Of a stretch of DNA of 64,000 nucleotides, positions 1 to 12,587 are shown one piece after another (position 1 is the stretch's first letter; every line of letters begins with the position of its first letter). The stretch is taken from contig NC_044600.1 in assembly GCF_901933205.1 (NCBI RefSeq), forward strand, positions 8,408,501-8,472,500. Reading direction: 5' to 3'. This stretch comes from Camarhynchus parvulus. Its lineage: Eukaryota; Chordata; Aves; Passeriformes; Thraupidae. The translations under genes and the position numbers were made by a program. Under the pieces are notes generated by a model. It worked only from the letters and a program-made list of their open reading frames with translations, made no database searches and was not told the origin of the DNA.

Positions 1-783
1 GGCTCAAATCCTGTGTTGATTTGCTTTAACCCACAATAAAATTGAGAAACACAAAGAACTCTTGTAGCTGCTCATGTAACACTGAAGTCAGATTCAAAGC
101 CTGAAGTTCAACTGCTTAAACCAATCTATGCCTGAGTGCTGCAGACAGATCTTGTTGGTGCAAACACTGACAAGCTCTTTTTGAAAAGACATAAGTGATT
201 TCTGCCATTGACAAAAATGAACAATGCCCAGATAATGCACATTTCGGAATGCTGGGAATCACAGCCACATTTGCATCGCTCTTCAGGAAGCAAAATTATG
301 CATCAATTGTGTTTACTTATGAAATATATAAATCTCTGTCTGACAGAACAAAAAAGAAATCTTTTCTCTTGCTTGCCAGACATCCAAATGCATGGCCAGG
401 GCTGTATCTGTTAATATTTGTGGCAATTAGCCAGGAATACTGTTCACATGGCCCTCTGCCTTTATCTATATAACTGTAATTCTATTCTAAAATCTGACAG
501 GCCATCACTCACCATGGTCAGCCTTACACTGAAACTTTCTCCCACACATCAATGTCATCATTTGAATTGATTTAATTCCACATTATTTTTCCCCCCCAAT
601 GGAAAGAGACTTTCCATTTGTCCCCATGCCTTAGCCTTACAGGGCTGTGTATGCCTTTTAAACATTTTTCTATGAATTTAACTAATTGTGAGCCATGAGA
701 GAAGAAAAGAGGAGTTCCACATGAGTGAGCAGGCAGGGGATGGCAGAGCAAAAAGCTCTCCTGGCTTTCCTATGAGAGCACAC
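1..783. other. noncoding sequence, no gene seen
   Basis: AT-rich unique-looking DNA. The open frames at 195-473 and 208-414 overlap in different frames and have no recognisable domain, and there are no convincing splice sites. A short C-run lies near 591-597. I see no RNA gene or repeat here. Confidence 0.6.
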
Positions 784-930
784 AGAATCATAGGCTGGTT
801 TGGTGTGGAGGGCACTTTTAGAGGTCATCCAGTCTGACTCCCCTGCAGTGGACAGGGAGATCTTCAATGAGATCAGGTTGCTCAGAGCCCTGTCCAAGCT
901 GACTCTGAAGTGCCACACAGAGGCTACACA
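784..930 (-). mobile_element. CR1 LINE fragment, 3' end, antisense
   Basis: The segment opens with AGAATCATAG, the reverse complement of the CR1 3' terminus. It continues through the usual antisense landmarks in order: GGTTTGG, a degenerate GGTCATCCAGT, CCCCTGCAGTGGACAGGGA and AGATCAGGTTGCTCAGAGCCC. The element therefore reads on the minus strand. Only about 130-150 bp of the 3' region is present, which is typical 5' truncation from target-primed reverse transcription. Similarity fades after about 911, so the inner boundary is approximate. Substitutions relative to the family pattern suggest an old copy. It has no coding capacity. Confidence 0.9.
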
Positions 931-3054
931 GCTGGGAAACTGAATAGCCATAGCATAGAGGAGCACAGCCATGCTCCTCTAGCAGGATGAGGCTGAAACT
1001 TATCATGAAGAGAATCAGAATATGCATCTGTGAGGATGGGGGTGGAGAAAAAGTAGTGGAGAAAATGAAGCAACACAGGAAAGCAGCACATACAGCTAAT
1101 CTCAAGGATCAAACATGTCTCCAGGTCCCCTGCTACGAAATAAGGGAAATCTCACAGAAATATTAAATGCTGAAATTTCCTAAGTCAACCACAAGAAACC
1201 AAGTTACACACTTTTCAGGAGATCCTTTCCATAACACACCTGGGAACCAAGCAGTTCCATGCTCTAGTCTTCTGGGACTCTACTCCCTCCTGCAAAGTTA
1301 ATTGTGGGACTGAATTGGTTTTTAAGGTAGAAGCCTTTCATCCATATGTGCACAGCATAGGAGGCCAGGTCAGAAACCTCATCCAGCATGACTACCCATG
1401 ATGGCCCAAGGAAGTAAAAGAAATGGTATAAACCTATAGGGAAAAAAATGCCTTTAAACAGGCACAAAGCATAAAAGCCTACATAAGAAATGAGCTGAGA
1501 CTGCACATGTTCTTTCATCATAAAATAATGCTAGAATATTGAATGTTCTAAAAAGCAACAAGAAGTTTTATCTCTTGAGTTGAAAGTAATGACACATTAG
1601 TCTCTTAGACTTCTGCTCTGAGAAATAGTTTTATCACCCTCTCAATAAAAGCAATCAGAGAAAGACCCAGTTTTTTGGATTTGTGCAGTTTTGCTTTATT
1701 GTAATTTTCATTTGTCAACCCTAATTAGTAGGCTCACTGAGTATCTCTTGATATTCTCCAACTTTTAGTCTCTTTTCAAAGAATGTTCCAGCAGCACCCT
1801 GGGATGAAGATGTCCCTTTAATGGGCAGCTACAGAGAAGCATGCCTAGCTTCAGAAGAAGGATGTTTTTTCACACTTCAGTGGGGAACTTCAGACACAAT
1901 TAAAAGAGGGCAGAGTACCATGGTATCCTGGATATGGGTTACACCAGGTTAACCAGCTTGAAACAGGCACAGGTTGAAATGTGAAAGATTTCAGAACAGA
2001 CTTTTGAAGCCTCAAACACAACACACCCAGAACCTCTGGATGGCAGAAAGCTGCTCCTGGAGCACAAAGTAAATCTCCTGGATACATAAAGACATGTTTT
2101 GTGACAGTAGAGATAAAGGCTCCAAGACAGACAGATCCAAAAGCAGTAACAGTTTTCACATTTTGGGGTAATGTCTTCTTGCTGTCTATTTTTACTAATG
2201 GCTCCATTGAAGCCAAGCTGAAGGTAGTGAGCAAAGCCCATTTCTTCAGATTACCATGAACTGAAGAACTAAGATGTGGAACGAAGGATCTAATTTCCTG
2301 AATCTTATGAGCCTAGAAAAATGAAATACTCGATAAAAATAGGTAGATTTGCCTTTCATGGCATTTCTGGAAGGCCTATAATTTGCTTAACAAGAAGATC
2401 ATGTCTCTAGTAAAACCTGTTGCAAGCTGGGAGATGAGCAACTGAAAGCAAGTCAGCATGTGAATTCCTGACAGCTCAGAAATCTTACACAGAGTTCAGC
2501 TGGTTGTGCCCTTTAATACCCCACAGGCAGCCACGGTCAAATTGCAAGGCCTTGGGCCACCTCAGGCTTATGGCTCCTGACAGAGCAGGTTTCAAGCATT
2601 CTGCAGGTGGCTCTGAGGGACACAGCAATTCTCACTCTTTGGAATTATTTCTGTGTGCACAAGCACTCAACTGCATATTAAGGCTCTGGTGCTCAGCTTT
2701 GTCTTACAAAGATGCACTTCAAAGCTGTCCCAGCCACTTGGCAGGTTGCTGTTGGGGTAAAAGGGCTCTGGATGAGGTTCCATTGGACAGGGGATATTCC
2801 TGCACACAAACAGAGCAGGGTGCTGCTAGAGCTGGAACCAGGAAGCCTCACTGGGTAAAGAACTATTTTGTGTTTCAGAACTGACTTTAAAGTCTCCTGG
2901 CAATGCCACCTGGCAGCCAATGCCAGTAGAGCAACCTGAAAAAAGCCCACTGACATCTCCCAGAGTTTGTCAGCCCTCAGGCATTTACAGCAGGTGGTCT
3001 TCAGATTTCACAGAATAAAATATAATAGATTTCCTAAAACATATTTACAGCTAG
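931..3054. other. noncoding sequence, no gene seen
   Basis: Unique-looking sequence with no recognised exon or repeat. Several small minus-strand frames (1264-1521, 1890-2234, 1939-2241) and a plus-strand frame (2504-2884) are open, but they overlap frames on the same or opposite strand and show no family motif. An ATTAAAAG-like A-rich signal near 1898 is not tied to any transcript. Confidence 0.55.
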
Positions 3055-3425
3055 TGGTTTCACTGTTTTAAAAACAGCATTTTCAGTCATCACCACCAAG
3101 ATCACAATCCCTTTAAAGATCAATAAAATATTTATTTCCTAAAGTTAATATATGTTCTGTGCAAACTGCCACTGCTTCATTTCCAAGAGCTCTGTGTGAA
3201 TATTCATATCTGAACTATACAGACATAACTTTATTTACTGTAGAAAAGTATATTAATACTGATTTATTTAAGCACTTTACCAAAGTGGCAGTTTAGTTTA
3301 ATCAAATACTGAAATAATTGGATTATGTTTGATTTTAAACTTTGAAAACCCAACTCTAAGATTTATCAAGGGCTGAATTTAGCAAATTTCTCATCATTAA
3401 AAATTGATATTATAAAGTGGGGCTA
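3055..3425. other. AT-rich block, possible conserved noncoding element
   Basis: About 370 bp with many AT-rich transcription-factor-like words (ATTTATTT, TTAATCAAA, AATAATTGGATTA, TTTATCAAGG), no repeat signature and no open frame of note. That texture is common in vertebrate conserved enhancers, but conservation could not be tested. The call is an inference. Confidence 0.25.
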
Positions 3426-5014
3426 CACTGGCTTCCCTGGCACATTGCCAGGGAACAGACCTTTTAAAAGATTAATTGTTCATGCCTGCATGATTCCCCA
3501 AGTGCTCTGCACAGGGGTCACCAGCTCCCAAACACCAAGGCAAGTAGTGCCAAAAGCACCAGGAGGGAAATATTTTTCTGCTGCAGAGTGAGGGAAAGGC
3601 ACTGCTCTCACTTGGTACAAACCTGCCTCCACCCAAGGCTGAGTGCTCTGCCCTCCCTGCTCCTTCCATCCTAGCCCCAAAGGTGAGTTCCTTCCTGGTG
3701 GGAGAAGAAAAGTGGCAGCCAAATTCCTGCAGTGAAATGGCTGCAGGGAGCTGTGGGGAACCCCCTTGACCCTGAGCAGCTTTCCCAGTGCCTGTGCTCA
3801 GAGCAGCCCTGGCTCCTCTGCATTTGGCAAGGCGAGGGATGCTCCTGCTGCCTCCCTCAGGAAAACTTGCAGAAGTCAATTATTGAACTACTCCAAACAT
3901 CCAAGATTCATTGGAACAGGGTAAGCAACACTTCTCAACTAACAATACTGCTACTGAAATTTATGTATTTTTTGCCATTTGATCTCTGTTTTCCAAATTA
4001 GAGAATGATGAGGAATTGAACTCAAGGCTATGCCCTGGCTTTACTGCTGTAGGTTCTCTTCCCTGTTGCCTTACAGCTCCACACCCATGGAGACAGACCT
4101 CCATCAGAGGCATTTTCAGCCTAAATCCATTCTATTTATCAGGGCTCTGGGTGACATCCCTATGGTCTTGCTGATGGACACCAAGTCAGGATCTATCCCT
4201 ACTCCTCCAAAGCAGCTGAGGAGGTAGTTTGCATCTGACAATCCCACACATGGCACCTGAGGCATGACTTTGTGGTCTATCTCTACCAGCCCTCTTCTTT
4301 GCCTCTCCAAAACACACTCCAAGGGTCAGGACTGAATAATAATTCTCCAGTCTGTGACCTGTGGGAAACACTGTGGTGCAGAGTCTGCAGTACAAACACG
4401 AGAAGCTGACAAATTTAAATAAACAAAAGCCCTTGCAAGGAAGGGCTGATACAGATACACTCACACTTAATTATTTTTAAAATCTTTTCTCAGGAATGTA
4501 AGAACAAGAAAGCAGTGACAGCTGGAGGTAAACCACTGCATCTAACTAAACATTTAAAATTATCTTCTGGAAAGAAATCTGCCCCATTTAACGGAATTTT
4601 GTTCATGTTAAAAAAATCCTCTGGCAGAAGCAACCAAAATAGAAGACATCTAAAAAAGCTGAAATTCTTGTGACAGCTTGTCAAAGTATTCTTCACCAAC
4701 AAATTATTAGAATAATTGTGTTTGTACAGAGAGGTAGGTTCCTACACCTAAATAAGCTAATTATTGCAGAACACACACTTAAATCGTTACACTGTCCAAT
4801 CATCATTTTCCCCAGAATTTCACCATTTTCCATAAGTGAAACCTTTGAAAAGCATTAGTAGGGACATGTGGAATTTAAAAAATGCATGCTGTCTCAGTTG
4901 AAGCTGAACACATCAGTTCTCAAGACCAATTCAAACCAAAACACTCCCTCTCAACCATGCCCTCAGTGCCAGCCGCCAGCTAACAGCTCTGGGGGAAGCC
5001 ACCCGGGCTGCAGC
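3426..5014. other. noncoding sequence with a GC-richer patch
   Basis: A GC-richer patch at about 3480-3860 keeps frames open on both strands (for example 3472-3879 minus, 135 codons). It contains almost no CpG, and the encoded peptide is low-complexity Gly/Ala/Ser-rich without a domain, so I treat it as noncoding. The remainder (3870-4990) is AT-rich and featureless apart from short A-runs. Confidence 0.55.
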
Positions 5015-5127
5015 TGCACAGGAGCCTTTAGCAGCCCTGCCCTGAGCTGTGCAGGGCTCAGCCCCATGCACAGGAGCCTTTAGCAGCCCTGCCCTGAGCT
5101 GCGCAGGGCTCAGCCCCATGCACAGGG
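5015..5127. repeat. 52-bp tandem duplication, about 2.2 copies
   Basis: A 52-bp unit starting TGCACAGGAGCCTTTAGC occurs at 5015-5066 and again at 5067-5118. A third copy begins at 5119 and breaks off after about nine bases. The two full copies differ at one position (GAGCTGTGCAG versus GAGCTGCGCAG), which suggests a recent duplication or continuing length variation. Each unit holds an internal GCCCTG...CAGGGC inverted repeat. The period is not a multiple of three, which argues against a coding repeat. Confidence 0.9.
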
Positions 5128-6847
5128 ATGCTCTGCCCGCTGTGGGTGCTCTGGCTCAGGTCTCTGCCAGGGCTGCAGGGGTGGGGCACAGACTGGCACA
5201 GCCTCCTCGCTGCCAGAAATACAGACCCTGGGACTTCCCAAAGCAGGAGCTGGACTCAGAGCACCATGTTTAACAGATTTTGACATATCTATCCCCCATT
5301 AACTCAGCCAATGAACTTCCAACCCCTCCATATATTTAATCTTCATAACACACAGTGGCAATGAGCACCACAATTTAACCTTATTCTCATCTAAAACATA
5401 CTGCTTTTACTTATTTTAAATCTGCTGTCTCAGTCATCACCAAGTGCCTTCTGGGTTTTTTATAATGAGGAACAATAAATATTTGCTCTCTAGTCACCTT
5501 CTCAAATCAGTTATTCCTAGTGTCAAAGTTACTAGATCTAGGACAAAAAATTAAAGCAAATAATATTTACACTTTTTAGCTTATGAACTACAGTCTGCAT
5601 GCTCATGACAGTGAAGCTAATGAGAATTTTGCTTGAGGAACTATGGATAAAACTACCGGATTTCTTTGCAGAATCAGTTTTGCTTTACTGAAACTTCATT
5701 TTAATGAAAAAGCCACATAAGCCTTGGGGACGTTGTTAGGTTGTGACCTAAAGTCCATTATTTTTGTCTACCTTTAATTAATAGTAATTAACTTGCCTCT
5801 TGCAATATTGGTTCCACACCCTACCTTCATAAAAGCTGTCAGTGTTGTCTCAGGGTACTACAGGTTTTATTAATCGATGCTACCATAAAACAAGATTCCA
5901 GCTATTCATTTGCTAATGATTATAATAACACAAATATGCAAAATATTTGCCTAAAAATGTGCTCAAGTCAGTCTGCCAAATACCTGAAGCCAAAAGTTGA
6001 AGATTATTGAAGTAGTTCTTAAACTCCATGTTAAAGTTGTAATGGATTTTTATAATAGTAGATAGTTTATTTCCAGTAATTTTCTTACAGTTTAGGTAAC
6101 CCACTTCTCAGAGGGCTACTTGTACCAGCAAGCTAAATGAGCCGCCTTCAGCTAATATGGAAAAAAATACTTACAATTCTATGTATAAAAGGCTGATTTC
6201 TTTTTCCACAAAGTTTTAGTAAATGAACCTAACCTTACATAAATTTCTCCCTTTATTCTATGAAACCCAGCCCAAAGGTGTGATACCTCTTAGATATCCC
6301 ATTTGTGGAGATCTTCATTATTTCTTTTAGCAACACGACCTTGTAATTTACCCAAATGCATCAGTCTGACTAACCTGGCAGTGGTCCCTCCCCAGTCCAT
6401 TACAGGCATTTTGTGCTGGATTATCCTAAAGAAATCAGAATTTTTGCACCGGACTACCCTAATGTGAGGGCTTTGCACACGCCCTCTGGGTCAAGGTGAA
6501 TTTCAGCACAGGTGATTCTCCTGACAGTTCACATTAAAGACATATTATTGACCTCAGCAATGCTCATCTCTCTGCAGGAATAGTGCCTATTAACTCAGGA
6601 ACAAAAAATGAGGAAGAGGAGAAAAAAAGACTTTTGAAATTCATGTCTCATCTTGTAAACATGAATGGATTTCAGGAGCTTTTAAAGAGTGCAACTATTA
6701 AAGATCAGTTCTAACAGCTTCAAATAATGCACCATAATGCGTTTAACAAAAGCCTTTCAAGACCTTTTTGAAGTTCCTCCTCTTGCATTGTTACAGCCTC
6801 TGTTACATTGTTGCTCTGGGAGCACTTTCGGAAGCTCGGTAGGTGGA
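5128..6847. other. noncoding sequence, no gene seen
   Basis: A GC-rich tail of the tandem repeat (to about 5240) passes into AT-rich unique DNA. Stretches at 5400-5900 and 6290-6480 look evenly composed and free of repeats. No exon with credible splice borders was found. Confidence 0.5.
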
Positions 6848-6868
6848 TTTTTGACATAAGGTCAAAAA
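6848..6868. repeat. perfect short inverted repeat
   Basis: TTTTTGAC (6848-6855) pairs perfectly with GTCAAAAA (6861-6868) across a 5-nt spacer. The right part, ATAAGGTCAAA, resembles a nuclear-receptor half-site (AGGTCA with a 5' extension). The structure is seen directly; function is inference. Confidence 0.5.
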
Positions 6869-9065
6869 CTCTTTATGACCAACTAAAGAGATGGTTCAAA
6901 AGCAAGTAAAATAACCTTCTTTGAAGGTAGTTACCAATGGTGCTCTGCCCAGACAGACTGGATGTACTCAGTGCGCTCTGCAGGAGCCAGTTTTATTTCC
7001 CAATTCATTCTCACACACAACTGCCTCATCGCCATGAGGACATGAGCCGTGTGTGCATCTGGCATCTCCATGCTCTCTCTTCCAAGCCACAGTGACCAGT
7101 CCCCTCTTCTACCACCCCTGCAGTGTCAGCAGCCACATTTTGGCTTCAAGCACCAGGACACTGGCAGCTGTGGATGAAGAAGAGGAGGAGGAAGGGATGG
7201 ACCAAGCCCAGGGCTCACAGCTGAATACACAGCCCAGAGACAAAACACCACACAGGGGTCCCTGGCCTGATTGCACACCAGAAGCTCTCTCAATCCACTG
7301 TGCATCTTTGGACAAATGACTTTGCATCTCCACATTTATCTCACAACATTTTCCCTCTCCATGAGACTGAGCACTGATGGCTGACTATGGAACACTGCAA
7401 TGCATTAACTTTGAGTATGAATAGGAAAGTGCGTCCTTGCAAATCACTCCTTTTCTTTTGGAAGCATGAAATTACAGGAACAAGAAATCTTTTCCTGAAA
7501 TATCTCTCCACTCTGTTTGCTTTAATGATTCAATCTTTTGACCACCTTATGGTCCTCAAAATAAAATAAAAATTAATGACCTCAAACAAAGTGCTGTGGT
7601 TTGTGCTAAGAGTCAAAATTATTTTAGCTGTTAGAAAGAAGGAAATCCCTCCTTAGAAGGGGGGATGATGAAAAAATGCTGACAGCACATCAATGATACT
7701 AACAGAAATAACCGTGTTCAAATTGACAACTCATGAGGATTATGGAAATACACCATAATGGAAATATGTAAAGGATACAGTTATCCATTAGTTCCTTCTC
7801 ATTTTATTGACCATTTCCTACTCAAGCAGATTCTGAAGTGCTATCATACCTCCAAGATGGGTTCTTAACAGCATTGGAAGGCAAAGATAACACCAGAAAA
7901 TGAGCAGGCACAGACATGTCATCTGGTTCTGGTACTAAAACAGCAAGAACACTTACTGCATTCATTCTTCAAAGGTTCTTTATTTGGGGGCAATCTTGAA
8001 CTCTTAGCTCTGCTGGAACACACACTAACACTACTGACTCAATTTTGAGATAAATTTAAGAGAAGACACTCTGCAATGAGTAGTCTCCTCTAAAGGGTTT
8101 CAACAATCCCCCTTCACCAACAGAAAATGAATACTAATAGAGGAAAGTGAAAAAAAATCCCAACCCATTGATTTATTAACAATAGAATGGGGAAAATGTT
8201 GAAGAAATACCTCTTTCCTGAACATAGTGCAAGATGGGGCTGGCTTTCACTCTGAAGAAGTGGAGTTTCCATGAAGGAGCTCCAGCAGGAGGCAAAAACC
8301 TGGTGGCTCCCTGGCATTAACCTCCTCACCACAGCAGACAGAGCAGCTGGGCTGGAGCCTCTCTGTGTTTGGAGCCTCTCCCTGGTTTGGCATTCCAAGG
8401 TTTGGGGCTGGAACAGACCAGCCCTGCTCCCACTGGTCCCCCTCCTCCAGCCCCAGACCAGCAGCTCTTCAGTTCACCTCCAGGCAGCTGAAAGATTGCT
8501 ACTGTAGCTTCTCCAAGCCAGGAAGGGAAAAGCTTTTTACCTGGGCCAACAAAACCAAGTGCTTGGCCAAGCAAACCCCAACTGAAGTGTACCACAGAGT
8601 GCTTGAGCAGTAAGGCTTCAAAAATTCCTGTCAAAAAATTCAAAGCTCCTCCCTCTCCCTGGCCCCACACACACCTGGCCCCAGGTTTTGAGATACAGCA
8701 CCACTTTTGGGCATAAAGCGGAGGATCATGGAATAGACATATTTATAAATCACTCCAAGATAACTACTCACATTCAACATGCACAAAACCCATTAAATCA
8801 GGTACAGGCATCTCAAAAAACATTTACCATTTTTAGAACCAGGACCCTCAACACTGGCCATTCACTTCAAAAGCCCAAGGAGATGGACGGTTGAGCACTG
8901 CTGAAACTTTCCTCCTTCCTCCCCTAGGCTGAAAATTTTCTACCACTCTACAAGCGTCAGCTTTCCCTTCAGAGACTATTTTCAACAAGCAAACAATGCA
9001 GCAAGTCCATAAAAACAAGCTCAGCCACAAAGAGATTGCTTACAAGTAAACAAAACCTGCTGCTA
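6869..9065. other. noncoding sequence with GC-richer patches
   Basis: Patches at 7030-7300 and 8250-8680 are GC-richer and so keep several overlapping frames open on both strands; none has a recognisable domain. The AT-rich DNA between them (7380-8220) includes ATGAAAAAATGC-type A-runs but no identified repeat or RNA gene. Confidence 0.5.
7176..7196 (+). repeat. purine-only tract (GAA/GAG)
   Basis: Twenty-one consecutive purines built of GAA and GAG triplets. Read in the plus frame it gives a run of glutamates inside an otherwise featureless 88-codon ORF. It is simple sequence. Confidence 0.7.
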
Positions 9066-9089
9066 ATTCTCACACTTGTGTGTGAGAAT
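9066..9089. repeat. perfect hairpin, 10-bp stem and 4-nt loop
   Basis: ATTCTCACAC (9066-9075) is the exact reverse complement of GTGTGAGAAT (9080-9089), separated by TTGT. No pol III terminator-like T-run follows immediately, and the stem is too short for a microRNA precursor. Confidence 0.75.
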
Positions 9090-10319
9090 CTCCCAACACT
9101 TTACAAACAGTTCTGTAGACTCTAAATCCTGAACCCTTTGTTTTGCAATTTTTTTCCTTAGGCATCTATCACCAGGATATTTAAGTATCCAACAGTTACA
9201 GAATAGACTCAACAAGTTACCTTTTTAGTTCTGAGCTCCTAGTACTTTCCAAGCAAAGACTTTGACACTTGAGATGTATGAAAATGTACAATCTTTCACA
9301 GATCCTTTCCAAAGCCGCCTGTGAGACTACCAGACTGTGCTGGAAACAACAGACCAAACCAGTGTCAGCTGTACCTGGAAACCTTGGTACTGAGCTGTAA
9401 GACCCCATGACTCAGACCATGCAGCAGGACTGCCTGGCGACTGGCTGCTGGGGCAGGGCAGATGGCAGCTGTGTGCTCCCCACGGGTGGCTGTGACTCAC
9501 ACAGCCCCACAGGTGTGTCCTCCAGAGCCAGATGTGCCCCCACTGTGACAGCTGGGCACCAGCTCCCAGACACATCCTGGCACTGAATGGATAAGTCAGA
9601 CCATGAGGCTGCTCTGTGATAACCCCCAAGCAAAAAATCCTCAGCAGATGGTGGAGCTGAATGGACTCAGCAGTTCAGCTGTCCATGGAAAACGTGTGGC
9701 AGGGCTCGACTGACACCTCTCAGTGGCACTGCCACAGCCAGAGACCGCTGTGTGCTGCACTCCTCCCTCTGCTCCCCACTTGCAGAGACATTCAGCTGCT
9801 GCTCCTAAATCAAATGGGGAAGAAGGGGAGAGTGATGGTGGCTCAAAAGAAGAAAGCGCAATTAAAACATTCAGAAAAAATAGCTATTAAAAGTATCTAG
9901 GAAATTATTCATTTTTATTGACTACTTTGATTATTCAGGCTTTGGTCAGCCTTGTGAATATGCACTTGATTTTAACACTGCTATCCTTAGTCTTTTAAAC
10001 CCTTAATTGCTAAGAAAAAACTAAAAACTTGGAATGAAAAGCTTGTAAATTAAACATACAGCCATCTAAACCCCCCAGCAAATGTATATAATTTAATATA
10101 ATAGCCCTGAAATAGCATTTCCTCTGCTCAAGTTGGTACTTACAAATCTAGATGGGTGTAAAGGTTTCATTATCTAAATGATATGCTAACACTTTTTTGA
10201 ATTTCACAAATTATATGTTGGCAGTAACTTCTATTGTACTGCAACTCATTTCAGTATGAATCCACCTTGTACAAAAACCAGCACTGGGATTTAAATTATT
10301 TCTGAGACACATTACATAT
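9090..10319. other. noncoding sequence, no gene seen
   Basis: A GC-richer patch (9400-9780) has open frames on both strands (9327-9629 and 9412-9633 minus, 9661-9900 plus) without recognisable products. From 9900 to 10320 the sequence is AT-rich, with TAATTA-like words and no repeat. Confidence 0.5.
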
Positions 10320-10520
10320 TTCCTAAAGTATGATTAAGTTTAATTTGATGCATTAAAAATAATCAATATTTAATTTTTGCCTGGAACGTCACAAGTCTTC
10401 TTCCTGGGGGTTTCCCAAAGAATTTTCATTAGCTAATGAGGCAATTCTACCACAAGAACATTATTCATTAGAGCAATTTAAGTACTAAAGAAGCATCTAA
10501 ATACATACTGATCTTAAGAG
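10320..10520. other. AT-rich block with homeodomain-like palindrome, possible enhancer
   Basis: The block contains a 14-bp perfect palindrome TCATTAGCTAATGA at 10426-10439, which holds two TAAT cores in inverted orientation. Further ATTA-containing words lie at about 10350-10375 and 10460-10475. Paired TAAT cores are typical homeodomain dimer-type sites. No coding potential is seen. Regulatory function is inference from motif content alone. Confidence 0.3.
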
Positions 10521-10591
10521 TTATTTCTGTTGAACAGCTGGACTATGGTTCATGTCTCCCTTTTTCTGACTTCTTAATTGCTAATGTACAT

Positions 10592-10617
10592 GCTAGTACT
10601 AGTTGTACAGTACTAGC
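10592..10617. repeat. perfect inverted repeat, 9-bp arms
   Basis: GCTAGTACT (10592-10600) and AGTACTAGC (10609-10617) are exact reverse complements around an 8-nt spacer. TGTACA palindromes lie on both sides (about 10585-10590 and 10624-10629), so the whole region is rich in nested palindromes. Confidence 0.7.
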
Positions 10618-10629
10618 AACCTCTGTACA

Positions 10630-12002
10630 GTAATAAGGAGTTCAAAGTTGCTTTCAGACCTTAAGAGTTTTAGTTATTAGGGTTGCAGCTTAATGAGTCA
10701 TCTACAGCACAGATTTACACCACACAACAGCCATAGCAAGCAGAGAAGCAATTTCTTTGTCCCAACATTCCAAAAGGCACAACACTCAGCTCTGCAAGAG
10801 GAGAGGTTTGTGCTTCTCTGAGCTCTGAATGGGGCTCTGGGCAGGCAGTGGAGGTGATCAGTAAGCCACTTCAGCTGAAATTGGGGTTTTCAGGTCCTAC
10901 ATCTTGTTCCTTTGCTCCTCCATGCTGGCAGAGAGGGCTTGTGGGCATACCTGCCTTGTCCTGCTGTGTGTTACAGGGGCTGACTGGCATCACTGTATCA
11001 TCTCATGACACAGAAAGAAAACTAGGGTTTTGTTTGGAAGGAATCATAGTGGAAAGCATTGCTGAGCAGGTACTTTATTTTAAACATTTAACATTTGTAA
11101 ACCCAGCCTCTGAAGAAAAAGCAGTTGCAAACCCTTCCTAAGACCAGGAAGTGAGTAGAAGCAGCAAGAAAAATAGAGGCTAAAAGCAAATTGCCTCTGA
11201 GGTCACCCAAGCCCACAGGCACTTAACCAGAGATGCCCTTTGCAGTGAATTTTCCTACCTGAGCCACACTGCTTGCAGAGCTCTGCAGCTGCACAGTCAC
11301 CCCCAGCACTGGGCTGCTGGCAGCACCACTCAGTGCAGGCATTGTTTGCACCATGCCAGAGCAGCAGTGCTAGGTTTAAAATGTGAGGTAACTTTCAGGG
11401 ACATACACATTTGCAATTCATGACTTCTTTTCACAGACCTGGCTGCTTTTCAAAGAGGTTTAAAAACCAGATGTGGAAAATAAGATTGCTAAAATCATTT
11501 GGCAACTTAATAAAGGGGTTCTGCATGTTCCCAGGGTAGATTTTCAACAACAGAGCACAACAAACACATGAGAAAATGCTTTCAGGGCAAGGGGGAAAGG
11601 CTTTGAAAATTTAGTACTGTAGGAGATTGAAATATAATGTTTTCTTTATATGATTTGGTTTTTGCATTAAGCATTTTTGTCTATCTCCATGTAAACAATT
11701 TTGAGAGGTTAAAATTCCTATTTTCTGAAGGGAAAGGATCAATCTCAATTGCATGTGATTTCAGTTCTGAGTCTTGGTTATGCTGTCTCGTCTCACTTCT
11801 AGGAGATCAGGCAGCATAATGTACAGTTTCAATGCTAAGAACAACATAAATCCCACAATTATTATCAATATGAAATTAATTTGTCAACTGGGAGTACAAC
11901 AGGGATGACAATGCAAAAATCAAGAACAGCACTTGCTGTCAACATAATCCTACTTGGTCAGGCTTCCAGGTCATAGTGGTTCAGATACCATGAGATCCAC
12001 CC
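10630..12002. other. noncoding sequence, no gene seen
   Basis: Unique-looking DNA. A GC-richer stretch at 11200-11350 is rich in CAGC/GCAG words. The frame at 10848-11141 encodes 97 residues with no recognisable domain. I see no repeat or RNA gene. Confidence 0.5.
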
Positions 12003-12587
12003 TTGATTCCATCAACTCCACTTTTCTGGACAAGCCATAGCACTTTACTTGCCATCTCAATATTTTGTCTTATTTTTCTTTGTCTAGAGGTCTTTTCCCT
12101 GAAACATCAAGCTCAACATGGAAATGCATTCTACAATGTAAACCAAAGAATGGTGCCAGCTGAGCACCCTCTGTGGGCACAGATGCTCTCCAGTGCTATA
12201 AAACCAGAAATTATTGCAGGTGGCACTTGGGACAAAGAAGTACATCAGCTAGAAAAAACAAAGACAAACCAACCAGAAAACCAAACCCAAGCTGTTGCTC
12301 ACAGCCAGGCTAAAAAGGCCTCTCTGGCAGAGTGCAGTGGAGATCCTGTTCCTTGTGTTATGCATGACAGTGAAGTCACACCTGAAAACGCAGTGTACGA
12401 AATAGCCAATCCTGCTAGGCAAAATAAAGTGAGGGCATTTACACCAGTTGGTATCATTTGGCAGAATGCCATTGCCCCAGCTATTCACACAGAAGTGAAG
12501 ACAGAAAACCACAAAAGCAAGCACAGACACACAGAAATGTGCAGGGAGAGACACAATCCATATCCCACGGGAGCAGGGCTGGATTGA
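12003..12587 (+). other. longest open frame in the window, probably not a gene
   Basis: A 194-codon frame from an ATG at 12003. It opens with a hydrophobic stretch (about residues 13-33) that could pass for a membrane or signal segment, followed by a polar, Lys/Gln/Glu-rich region without a known motif. The opposite strand is also open across much of it (12249-12695, 148 codons), CpG is almost absent, and no promoter or flanking splice pattern is clear. One frame of this length is not surprising by chance in 64 kb read in six frames. I do not recognise a family. Expression data or an intact ORF in related birds would be needed before calling it a gene. Confidence 0.15.

Noticed and set aside
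3472..3879. 135-codon minus-strand ORF
   Set aside because: Low-complexity peptide in a GC-rich, CpG-poor patch with a second minus frame open beneath it.
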